The translations under genes and the position numbers were made by a program. From CAZNKU01 sp045654805 (GTDB lineage: Bacteria; Bacillota; Clostridia; Monoglobales; Firm-18): DNA of 64,000 nt. Below the pieces are notes generated by a model. That model was given only the letters and a program-made list of their open reading frames with translations, searched no databases and was not told where the DNA came from. The DNA is taken from NCBI GenBank assembly GCA_045654805.1, contig JAZOOD010000060.1, positions 18,077-82,076 on the forward strand, given 5' to 3'. Each line of letters opens with the position of its first letter. Position 1 is the stretch's first letter. This document shows positions 44,942 to 53,522 of the stretch, in pieces.

Positions 44942-47900
44942 TTACTTCCAATCTTCCCACTTGTATTCATAACCTTCGTTGTCAAGCCAATAGTTGTGGG
45001 TAATTGTTGCTTCCAATACCGTTACATAGTACCATTTATCTTCATAAAGGTCGTTGTACGGATTGAACTTAAGTGATTTAACATAACTTTCCAGAGGCTT
45101 TCTGCCAAGGAGTTTATTTATAACTGTCATTACCTCTGCACGAGTGATGTTATTTTCAGGCTTATATGTCTTATCAGGATAACCTTCGATAAGTCCGATG
45201 TTTGTAAGTGCAAGAATTTCATCATAAGCCCAGTGACTTTCATCAAAGTCTGTAAATGGATTCTTGATATTATTTTTTTCAATTCCGGTGAATCTGAATA
45301 TAAGCGCTGCAAATTCTGCTCTGCTCAGGTTTCTTGTTGGTTTGAATTCGCCATCAGGATAACCGTTAACAATTTCTTTCTCAGCCATATACTCAATGTC
45401 ACGAGTTGACCAGCGGTCAACATGAACATCGGGGAATACATCACCTGTTGGCACAAACGGTTTTTCGTATTGGTGGTTTGTAATACGGTACAGAATAGAT
45501 GTGATTTCCTCACGAGTTATATCGCCTTCAGGCTGAACACTGCCATCAGGATAACCGTTAATATATCCTATATGTGTTGGATGTTCATTACCGAAAATAT
45601 CCTTAGTATATTTTCTTGTCTTATCAATGGTTGTGGAACCGCCACCTCCTCCACCGCCACCGCCGGTGTGAACGGTCGTAGGAATTGTGTATTTGTAGAT
45701 CCCAACTTGGCCATAGACACCATGCCAGCATCCGGGCTTGTTAGGCACTTTACATTCAACACATTTTCCGCAAGAGCTATAATATACAGCTTTAACCGTT
45801 GTTGCTGTATCTAAAGATAGTTCTTCGCCATTATACGCAATACGTTTTGTGTTATCATTATCAGCCGGATTGCTTCCATCAAGGGTATAATACAGAATGA
45901 TGTTTTCATCCGCAGGATAATCGTTTAAAAGTGTATATTTTGTTCCTTTCGGGAACTCAACATTTCCGCTTGCTTCAAGTGAAGTAGCAGGAACATCTAA
46001 GTGTACAAAGTCTATTTTAAACAGACCGTCGCTACCCTCTACTTTACCATTTTCATCTTCGAGCCAAGCTATAATTGTAATATCGTCCATAAGTGCTGTA
46101 GGAATAATAGGACGTGTTACATCATAAACCGCTGTATTAGTGGTTATTGGCCGACCATCCGATTTCTTTGTATACGTGTAATAATAGTGGATGTCTGCTG
46201 TCTTGTTCTGTGAAAGCAACTTGATACCTTCAGCATAATCACCTGTACCGAGCAGGTGCGCACTGATTCTTTCAACATCATACGGATATGCAATATACAC
46301 GCTGCCGTTTGCTGCACTACCTGACTCTATGATGTAGTAATGAATTGTATTTGCACTGACTCTGCCGGTATCTTCATTTAAGACATACGCCTTAAAGGAC
46401 ATAGTATGGGTAATTGAACGTTCCTGTCCCGTATATCTGAAGTCTTTGGCATCACCATTCTGTCTGTACCAGATACTATATTCCTTATCTGCAGGTGCAT
46501 CTTCGTTAAGGCTGATTGTTGTTGTCTTGTTATCGCTTTCAAGATATGTACCTGAAGGCAAACTGATAACAGGTGCAAGAGGTACAAAGTTGTACACATA
46601 ACTTACAACAGAACTGTAATTACCATCCTTTTCATAACGAAGCTGCAATATTGTATCCTGTTTGAACAACAGCCCGTTTTGGTCAGTATAGTCTTTCCAA
46701 TAACCTTCATTGTCAATTCGATACTGAATTTTACCACCACTGTTCAAGGAATAAAGCATTACCTTGAGAATGTTGTTATTATCATCAATCTTTATTTCTT
46801 CGTATGTCCCGGTCTCTTTATCTGCATAAGGAGGTGCAAGGACTGCGCTGTTAGATGTAGCGTATGTATATCTGTTCTTATCACTTTCTACACCGTCAAG
46901 TTCAGCAGAAATATCTAATGTCACACTTCCGGAATTTACGCTTGTATTTAATAGTCCAAGTTGCTGGGTACATTCCTCATCACGGTATGCCATACCGGTA
47001 CGGGTATCAATATAAAATCTCTCATCTTCTGAATTAATAAATTCATTTGCAAATCCGCCGATTTCATATTTTACAGTACTTCCTTTAACTGCATCAACAG
47101 GAACAACAGGCAATTTACTTCCGCTTATTGTTGCTGAAGGGGCAGCCTTCGGGGCTTCGGGCGTGATAACATAAGAGAATATACCTACGTCACTTTTTAC
47201 ACCAAAACTATTTACTGCAACAGCTTTTATAACAGTATTGCCCTTGATGTCAATAAACGAACTACCGTCATACAGATATGTTCCGTGTGTATTTGGAATA
47301 GGGTCAGGGCAAAGTCCACCATCATAGCTAATTGTGTAGTAAATATGCGTTCCCTGGGGAACGGGCATAAACTGAGTAGAATACTTTTCGCCACCAATTT
47401 CAAGCGTGTAGTGTCCCGGCACAAGTGTAGTAAGCGGTTTAACAGGTTTTACAGTTACAATGTCGTATGAGTGCTTAACAACACTTGAATAACTCTCATT
47501 GTCCTTTAATACTACTGCAGTTACAACAGTATATTTAGTAATGTCTATGACTGCTGTATCTGATGTTTCATTTGCAAGGATACGGGTATTGCTCGTTATA
47601 GGATCAGTACCATCAAGAGTGTAGTAAAGTTTAAATCTATTTGACGTACTTTCTGTACTCTCAGGAGTATAAACAGTAATTTTGTTCGCGTTTGTAAACT
47701 GTGTGCTCTCCGGAGCAAATTCAGGCGGAAGAGGTTTGATTTTATATGTGAATGTGTAGGGGTCACCATATGTAACACTTCCGTCAGGATTTAATTTAAC
47801 TGCTCTTGCAATTATATCTGTATCTGCATCCAACTCAAGAACATCAGTGTAATTTTTCCACTGACCGTCACCGGTGTGATACTGCACGGTGTAATCAGGG

Positions 47901-49537
47901 TTGTTAGGTGTAAGTGTAACATTAACGCTTCCTTCATATACACCAGATGGATAGAATGCATCTACACCGAAATCGTCATAAAAGCTAAACAAGTAATAGT
48001 AAGAAACTTTATCACTCCACTCGCCGTCAAAGTAGCTTATTGCACGAAGAGTAGTATCCTTGGCAAGAGTGATAGGTATTCCGGTGTATTCTATTCCATT
48101 TGTTTTCGGATCACTTCCGTCTATGGTATAGAAAATCGTTGCGTTTTCAGTCTGAGTCGAGAGTCTTACGTCAATTTTTTCAGTATATTCGTTAGAAGCC
48201 TTGTCTGCTACCGGTGCAAGAGGTTTAATAGAAAAATAGTACACAGCAGGTTCACTGTATTCTTCAAGTTTTTTTGTAATCAGTCTGACAGTTCTGTTTT
48301 TATCAATCTTGATAACAGGATTTTGTTTTGAAACAATAACCCAGCTTGTTTCCGGATCGTTACCGATTACTGGATTTTCTGCATCAAGATTTCCAAAGCT
48401 ATAATATACCTCACTGTCGTCTGCGATATTAGCGAAAACATTTTTATCCGAAACATACACATCACAGCTTGTAGAAAGACTGTTTATATCCGGCAATAAT
48501 TTTTTCTCTGTAGAAGCATCAAACAAATATGGCCTATCTGGTAATATCTTATATTCGTATGTCACAGTGCTTGAGTACTTATTGTCAGATGCGCGATATG
48601 CACAAGTTTTAATTGTTGTATCAATAGTAATCTCAATAGGTCCTGTGTACGGAATTTTTGTGGAGCTTCCTGAAGGTTCACTTCCATCTGTTGTGTAATA
48701 GATAGGAAGATTGTTTTCCTGAGTGAGCTCTACAGTTACTTTTTCAATATAACTACCCGAAGTAGGTGTTGCCATAGGTGGAGTAGGTTTTGATTTATCT
48801 TTAATCAGAATGTGGTGATACCCACCATTTATTGCATTAAAACCAAATGTTTGATCTGAAAGTTCGTCAGACTGGTTCTTGGCAAAAAGTTCAAGGGTAT
48901 ATTCTTCGTCACCGCTGTCGATATCAATAAACACATCCGTACTACCTGTTTTCTTCGGAGTTAAAGAGAGTTTTGCAAGGTTATACCAAAGCTGACCATC
49001 CTCTTTTTGAGGAACATAGCCACCGCTGTAAAAAACGGTTATATAAGCGGTTTTATATGTTTTTGTTCCTAATTTATAAGTGCCGCTGCCATGCTTGTGA
49101 ATGTAATATCCAATATCTACCGGCAAATCCTCAATAGTATTATCACCAACATTTTCATCAGTATTTCCTGAATCACCAAAAATAGAATTCCGAACATAAT
49201 AATCAATTGGAGTGTTGCTATCACCGCCTGCAAAATCAAAATAATCCGCATCAAAATAAATACGGAGCGTATAGCCGTTCATATCGTACTGTGGTTCTTT
49301 ATGCGTGTTATTTTCATATGCTCCTTTGTTTGGATTGTCAACCGCAAAGTATATATCTGCATTTTCACCCATATATACAGTACTGTTATTCGTTGTTACC
49401 TGCGGATTTTCTCCCTGGGCATGCAGGTAAACAGAGCGCAGAGTCTTATCATCATCGGTTGCCGATATATTCATCGGAAATATCCCGATAAGCATAACAA
49501 TACTTAATAATAGTGAAATGATTTTACTGCGTGTCAT
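44942..49537 (-). CDS. Large SLH-domain surface protein with chitobiase-type repeats
   Basis: 1531 aa. Signal peptide (cleavage near NISA, residue 26). Residues about 35-255 form a cohesin-like Ig domain (YTLRIYFDADYFDF ... KLSLTPKKTGSTDVFIDI). Then about ten repeats of the chitobiase/Fn3-associated type, each with IYYTTDGSEP-like and TVKAVYY-like blocks, fill residues 260-1290. A Gly9 linker near residue 1295 leads to three SLH domains (INGYPDGS, VNGYPDGEFKP, IEGYPDKTYKP) that bind secondary cell-wall polymers. No enzymatic domain is visible, so it is probably a structural or adhesive protein. AAGGAG is ten bases before the ATG; a structured leader lies at 49566-49682. Confidence 0.86.
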   Translation of the reverse strand: MTRSKIISLLLSIVMLIGIFPMNISATDDDKTLRSVYLHAQGENPQVTTNNSTVYMGENADIYFAVDNPNKGAYENNTHKEPQYDMNGYTLRIYFDADYFDFAGGDSNTPIDYYVRNSIFGDSGNTDENVGDNTIEDLPVDIGYYIHKHGSGTYKLGTKTYKTAYITVFYSGGYVPQKEDGQLWYNLAKLSLTPKKTGSTDVFIDIDSGDEEYTLELFAKNQSDELSDQTFGFNAINGGYHHILIKDKSKPTPPMATPTSGSYIEKVTVELTQENNLPIYYTTDGSEPSGSSTKIPYTGPIEITIDTTIKTCAYRASDNKYSSTVTYEYKILPDRPYLFDASTEKKLLPDINSLSTSCDVYVSDKNVFANIADDSEVYYSFGNLDAENPVIGNDPETSWVIVSKQNPVIKIDKNRTVRLITKKLEEYSEPAVYYFSIKPLAPVADKASNEYTEKIDVRLSTQTENATIFYTIDGSDPKTNGIEYTGIPITLAKDTTLRAISYFDGEWSDKVSYYYLFSFYDDFGVDAFYPSGVYEGSVNVTLTPNNPDYTVQYHTGDGQWKNYTDVLELDADTDIIARAVKLNPDGSVTYGDPYTFTYKIKPLPPEFAPESTQFTNANKITVYTPESTESTSNRFKLYYTLDGTDPITSNTRILANETSDTAVIDITKYTVVTAVVLKDNESYSSVVKHSYDIVTVKPVKPLTTLVPGHYTLEIGGEKYSTQFMPVPQGTHIYYTISYDGGLCPDPIPNTHGTYLYDGSSFIDIKGNTVIKAVAVNSFGVKSDVGIFSYVITPEAPKAAPSATISGSKLPVVPVDAVKGSTVKYEIGGFANEFINSEDERFYIDTRTGMAYRDEECTQQLGLLNTSVNSGSVTLDISAELDGVESDKNRYTYATSNSAVLAPPYADKETGTYEEIKIDDNNNILKVMLYSLNSGGKIQYRIDNEGYWKDYTDQNGLLFKQDTILQLRYEKDGNYSSVVSYVYNFVPLAPVISLPSGTYLESDNKTTTISLNEDAPADKEYSIWYRQNGDAKDFRYTGQERSITHTMSFKAYVLNEDTGRVSANTIHYYIIESGSAANGSVYIAYPYDVERISAHLLGTGDYAEGIKLLSQNKTADIHYYYTYTKKSDGRPITTNTAVYDVTRPIIPTALMDDITIIAWLEDENGKVEGSDGLFKIDFVHLDVPATSLEASGNVEFPKGTKYTLLNDYPADENIILYYTLDGSNPADNDNTKRIAYNGEELSLDTATTVKAVYYSSCGKCVECKVPNKPGCWHGVYGQVGIYKYTIPTTVHTGGGGGGGGGSTTIDKTRKYTKDIFGNEHPTHIGYINGYPDGSVQPEGDITREEITSILYRITNHQYEKPFVPTGDVFPDVHVDRWSTRDIEYMAEKEIVNGYPDGEFKPTRNLSRAEFAALIFRFTGIEKNNIKNPFTDFDESHWAYDEILALTNIGLIEGYPDKTYKPENNITRAEVMTVINKLLGRKPLESYVKSLKFNPYNDLYEDKWYYVTVLEATITHNYWLDNEGYEYKWEDWK

Positions 49538-49565
49538 AAGTTATTTGCTCCTTCATTGTGTTCTC

Positions 49566-49690
49566 AAAAGAGGTTTATCACCTCTTTCAAAGCATACAAC
49601 TCATTCAAAAACAAAAGTGGGGGGACAAATGATGCCGAACAAGTTGTATGTTTTGAAAGAGGGGGAAGCGATGCTTCCCGCCCCAAAAAA
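49566..49690 (-). promoter_or_regulatory. Structured leader of the 1531-aa SLH protein gene
   Basis: 21-bp arms at 49581-49601 and 49642-49662 (one A-C mismatch as minus RNA) enclose TGGGGGG (49618-49624). CCCGCCCC (49677-49684) beyond the arms can pair with that G run. A short hairpin GGGAAGC / GCTTCCC sits at 49663-49679. A competing 8-bp stem AAAGAGGT / ACCTCTTT (49567-49587) shares bases with one arm and lies about 12 bases before the ribosome-binding site. The layout resembles a riboswitch or attenuator; I do not recognise a known class. Confidence 0.5.
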
Positions 49691-49698
49691 GTATTTAA

Positions 49699-52600
49699 TT
49701 AGTTACCCCAAGAAACAAGTACATAAGCTACGTCCTTAGAGTCAATTACACCATTACGATCAAGGTCGTATTTAGCATAATCGCTGTAAGCTGTTGTATC
49801 GTTTGTAGTACCGAAGTAAGAAACTACAGCAGAAAGGTCGTAAATGTTAATCTTGTTATCCTTAACAATATCACCTGCAAGGTATGTAACATTTACTGCA
49901 CCTGTTTCCTTACCAACTTCAATAGTCTGCGCTTCATCTCTAACGTTGTTCCAGAATCTAAGAGTCTTATCTTCTGTCATTGTTACTGTGTAACGAGCTG
50001 TTCTGTATCCTGCGCCTGATACTGTTACTGTGTAAGCAGCATTGTAAGGAAGCTCTTTTGTAAAGTTATATGCTGTACCGTCAGTACCAAGAGCGATAGT
50101 TTCATTAACTGTTCCTCCAACGATTGTTACTGTCATATCCTGATATGCTTTAACGTTGTTTTCAACTGCATTCGGGAATGTGATGTCAATAGTAAGTTTT
50201 CTTGTTGGAACTGCGATTGTGATATCTTTAATTGTATCGTCAGAAACGTCAAATTCTCCAACTACAGTACCATCTTCAAGTACACCACCGGGAACGAATG
50301 TATCAACGACGCTATCGAAGAGTTTTGTTGCGTGAGCAGCGTTTGTTATAATGTCGTTACCTTTATCGTCTTCAGTTGCTACTGCAAAGCTGAACTTACC
50401 ATAACCTGTGAACTTAACCTGACCAATTGTGATGGTTTCGGCTGTATCTGTATCAACATCTGTTTTGCCATTATAATGGAATTCATAACGAACCTTGCTG
50501 TTATCAACAGGGTTGATTGCAACCTCATCATTAGATGCGATGATTGTAAAGTCGTTTTCGCCTTCAATCTGCTCAAGAGCAAATGTAAGGTCAACAGAGT
50601 TTAATCTGTTAATAATCTTACCGGGAGCTGTAATGTTGATGTTGTAAACCATTTCGCCTTCTTTTTCAAGAGCCTTTTCGAATGTAACTGCGATTTCTTC
50701 AACAAATTTTTCTTTTTCAGCAACTCTGTAAGAACCACATGAATATGCAACTTGATATCCGTCGATTGTGGTTAATGTAATTTCTGCAGGAGCAGTTAAC
50801 ATTGAATCTGGAACAATCTGGAATGTATCAACAGCTTCATCTACTACAAACGTATCAATACTGTTGTCGCCTTCGAATACATAGTTGGACTTGGTGGTAT
50901 TGTTTCTTGTCCAGGTACCGAGAATGCTGATGTCACTGTCTTTAATTGTGATGGTTTTTTCGCCATAGTTGGAGTTCAGAACACCTGCTACAGCGCAATC
51001 AAGATCTACGTTTTCAATCACCACTTCCTGGCTGTAATCTACCTTTAAGCCGTAATTACAGTCGCTTACAGTAATATTCTTTACAGTAACGCGTACAGAA
51101 CCTTTAGCAACCTGAACAAAACCATAACCGTAGTCTTTCGCAGTACAATCCTCAATTGTTACGTAGTATGCACCTTTGGATTCAACGGCATAACCGTTAT
51201 AGCCTTTACCGTCAAAGTTTACGTTCTTGATTGTAACATCGGCTCTGTTCGTAAGCGTCATTTTACCGGTATAGGTTTTTTCTGCACCGTCAACAACAAT
51301 GCTCTTATTGATTGTTACATCTTCTGTAACATCTGCAAGAATTATAATTGTGTCGCCTTCAGTAGCTGCTTTAACAGCATCACTGAATGTTGTATAAAGC
51401 TTACCATCCACAAGAGCAACAGATTTGTCTGTTTCTGGTGTTGTGCCTGCAGCCTGTGCAAAAACAACTTCATCATCAACAACTACAACTGTATCTCCTT
51501 TGCAATTCTCTTTTTTAACGTTCCAAAGAGTGTTTCCGCTTAAAGAGCCTGTAGCAAAGCCGTTAGCTGTTGTAGCATCGTCAATTGTGATATTTGTTTC
51601 CCCAGACATTAAGCTTGTGTCGATTTCTATAGCAGCCTTTCCGTCAACGGGAGTAGTTGCGTTAAAGGTTGTATTTACAAATTTAACACTATTCGCTGTA
51701 GATTCATGATAAACCAAAACACTCTTACCTGCACTGTTGAAAGTACAATTATTAAATTCTACAACCTTTGCACTATAAGTCCATACATTGTATGCATCAG
51801 AAGATTCCTGAACAAATTCACAGTTGTTAAAGGTTTCTACATTTCCGTAAAGGAAAGGCTGACCAACAATTTTTACATTGTTATATGTCATAACATCAGA
51901 ATGTTGAAAACCTTTATAATTGTCGTTTGTAAATTTAAGTGTAATACCATCAAATGTAAGGCTTGCGTTTGTTGCATAAGCACCGATAGGGCCAATTACA
52001 ACATTTCTTGAACCCTTGATAGTTACATCCTTGCCGATAGAAGGCATAGTATATTCGCCATCTGCCAAAATTTCTATAGTATCACCGTCAACTGCTGCTG
52101 CAGCTGCTTTTGCAAATGTTGCATAGTATGTATCGCCGATTTTTGCAACAGCACCTTCAAGATATGGTGCACTTCCATTTACAGTAACCTTTCCCTGATG
52201 ATCTGCTGAATCCTCATCAACCCAGACAATATTTTTACTGTCTGCTGCAACGCCAGAAATATCAACAGTATTTGTTGTAATTTCAGCACCCTTAACAGAC
52301 TTCACCACAATGGCAGCTTTCTTAGCAGTCGTGAACTTAGCATTGGATACATTCAGAGTAACCTCTGCAACACTATCGTTGGAATACTGCTCATCAATCT
52401 TAATACCGCGTCCCGGAGTGTCTATAACAAGACCGTCAATGGTCACATTCTGACCTTCTGCCTGAATCCAGAGTGCATAGTAATCACCGGTACCATTGAT
52501 TGTCACATTTTTCATCTCGACATTCTTTCCGGTATTTGTCAAAGCTACTTCCTTGTCGAAGGTAACATTTTCGAACTGATAATTGCAGTTGGCAAAAATC

Positions 52601-53010
52601 AGGTCATTGATGTTCCAAGTAGCAGCTGAGTTGCCGGTGCTATTCATAGAACCATTTTTGATGATGATTATAGCATCGTCATTCTTTGCTCCAATAGAAG
52701 ACATATAGGTAGTGGTAATGGTCATCTTATGATTATTTAAGTTAATGACGATAGACTCAGTATTCTCACCACCGAGTTTATACTCACCACTGCCGGGGGT
52801 CTGAGTTCCAAGAGAACTCATAAGAACATCAATATCATTTTCAAGGGTAATTGAGATATACTTTTCGTCGCTTGTCAAAGCATTCGCTAATGCTTCAGGC
52901 GTAGAAACATTGGTAGATTCAACATTTCCTTCAGCAAATACTGCTGTTCCCATTGTGCTCAATACCATTGCTACCGCAAGGATTGAAGCTAAAACTCTTT
53001 TAAGTTTCAC
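49699..53010 (-). CDS. Secreted beta-helix protein with dockerin-like C-terminus
   Basis: 1103 aa from GTG at 53010 (GGAAG seven bases upstream). Signal peptide (ends AVFAEG, residue 26). Residues about 30-780 are parallel beta-helix repeats with ladders of NVTIDG, VEMKNVTING, VTIKNVNFDG, in two blocks separated by VDGDTIEILADGEY-like linkers. Residues about 790-920 form a cohesin-like domain, followed by a CNA-B/Ig-like domain. A dockerin-like pair closes the protein (GDIVKDNKINIYDLSAVV and YDLDRNGVIDSKDVAYVL), with EF-hand-like Asp/Asn positions. No SLH or sortase signal, so retention may depend on the dockerin-like end. No catalytic residues recognised. Confidence 0.82.
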   Translation of the reverse strand: MKLKRVLASILAVAMVLSTMGTAVFAEGNVESTNVSTPEALANALTSDEKYISITLENDIDVLMSSLGTQTPGSGEYKLGGENTESIVINLNNHKMTITTTYMSSIGAKNDDAIIIIKNGSMNSTGNSAATWNINDLIFANCNYQFENVTFDKEVALTNTGKNVEMKNVTINGTGDYYALWIQAEGQNVTIDGLVIDTPGRGIKIDEQYSNDSVAEVTLNVSNAKFTTAKKAAIVVKSVKGAEITTNTVDISGVAADSKNIVWVDEDSADHQGKVTVNGSAPYLEGAVAKIGDTYYATFAKAAAAAVDGDTIEILADGEYTMPSIGKDVTIKGSRNVVIGPIGAYATNASLTFDGITLKFTNDNYKGFQHSDVMTYNNVKIVGQPFLYGNVETFNNCEFVQESSDAYNVWTYSAKVVEFNNCTFNSAGKSVLVYHESTANSVKFVNTTFNATTPVDGKAAIEIDTSLMSGETNITIDDATTANGFATGSLSGNTLWNVKKENCKGDTVVVVDDEVVFAQAAGTTPETDKSVALVDGKLYTTFSDAVKAATEGDTIIILADVTEDVTINKSIVVDGAEKTYTGKMTLTNRADVTIKNVNFDGKGYNGYAVESKGAYYVTIEDCTAKDYGYGFVQVAKGSVRVTVKNITVSDCNYGLKVDYSQEVVIENVDLDCAVAGVLNSNYGEKTITIKDSDISILGTWTRNNTTKSNYVFEGDNSIDTFVVDEAVDTFQIVPDSMLTAPAEITLTTIDGYQVAYSCGSYRVAEKEKFVEEIAVTFEKALEKEGEMVYNINITAPGKIINRLNSVDLTFALEQIEGENDFTIIASNDEVAINPVDNSKVRYEFHYNGKTDVDTDTAETITIGQVKFTGYGKFSFAVATEDDKGNDIITNAAHATKLFDSVVDTFVPGGVLEDGTVVGEFDVSDDTIKDITIAVPTRKLTIDITFPNAVENNVKAYQDMTVTIVGGTVNETIALGTDGTAYNFTKELPYNAAYTVTVSGAGYRTARYTVTMTEDKTLRFWNNVRDEAQTIEVGKETGAVNVTYLAGDIVKDNKINIYDLSAVVSYFGTTNDTTAYSDYAKYDLDRNGVIDSKDVAYVLVSWGN

Positions 53011-53039
53011 AAGAAAACTTCCTTTCTTTATTAAATTTT

Positions 53040-53105
53040 ACGAAATTACCGCTTTCGCCTGCGGGCAGAGATTTTAGTTCATTATTCCGGCGTTCCCTGC
53101 ATCCA
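53040..53105 (-). promoter_or_regulatory. Second structured segment in the beta-helix gene leader
   Basis: In the minus-strand RNA GCAGGGA (from + 53094-53100) pairs with TCTCTGC (53065-53071), and CCGC / GCGG forms a further hairpin just downstream. CGCC and GGCG in the respective loops could pair as a pseudoknot. It lies 30-95 bases before the start codon. No known RNA class recognised. Confidence 0.4.
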
Positions 53106-53146
53106 AACCGCAAATAATGTGTTAATTTAATCCTCACCTCCAGAGT

Positions 53147-53256
53147 GCCTTTGTGGCAGTTGATAATTATAAAACAATTGATGGGCGGTGCTCTTATGAA
53201 AAGCAACTGCCACACAAAGCACCGAGCAAGGAATTTGCCGCTCGCCGCCCCATATA
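53147..53256 (-). promoter_or_regulatory. Structured leader element of the beta-helix gene, related in fold to 49566-49690
   Basis: Perfect 10-bp arms GTGGCAGTTG (53153-53162) and CAACTGCCAC (53204-53213) enclose ATGGGCGG (53181-53188), which pairs with CCGCCCCAT (53245-53253). A CGAGC / GCTCG hairpin (53223-53244) lies between. Same order of parts as the other leader, with different stem sequences and a shared AAAACAA ... TGGG core. Together they look like one RNA (or DNA hairpin) family. Confidence 0.5.
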
Positions 53257-53281
53257 TAATTAGTCAACGAATGTTGAATAA

Positions 53282-53521
53282 TTATCTGAAAAATCTACCT
53301 ATAATTGGTATGTGCGATATATACAATCTTTTTAATTCGCTTTTCCAATAGTAATACTCATTGCCATCGCTACGATGCATTTCCATTTTTATATAGTCTC
53401 TCGCTTTCATAAAAGGAGCAATAACATTAAAATAGAAAGCCAAAACAACAAAAAATCCTATAATAACTACAAAAGCAAATATTAAGAATGTATCTTCCGT
53501 GTTGTCGTAGGTATATGCCAT
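53282..53521 (-). CDS. Small single-pass membrane protein coupled to the SLH gene
   Basis: 79 aa. One hydrophobic helix (FLIFAFVVIIGFFVVLAFYF, residues 12-31) followed by a basic, aromatic cytoplasmic or external tail (RSDGNEYYYWKSELKRL). Its ATG comes one base after the SLH gene stop and has no good ribosome-binding site of its own, so translation is probably coupled. Not recognised. Its position suggests a role in export, anchoring or sensing of the upstream SLH protein; inference. Confidence 0.6.
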   Translation of the reverse strand: MAYTYDNTEDTFLIFAFVVIIGFFVVLAFYFNVIAPFMKARDYIKMEMHRSDGNEYYYWKSELKRLYISHIPIIGRFFR

Positions 53522-53522
53522 A

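Noticed and set aside
44942..49537. Chitobiase-type repeats as evidence for chitinase activity
   Set aside because: These repeats are accessory Ig-like modules; no catalytic glycosidase domain is present.
53000..53215. 71-codon open frame on the minus strand in the beta-helix gene leader
   Set aside because: It overlaps the structured leader and the real GTG start, has no supported function, and its sequence is explained by the GC-rich hairpins.
53147..53256. c-di-GMP riboswitch in the surface-gene leaders
   Set aside because: The conserved core sequences of class I and class II aptamers as I know them are absent.
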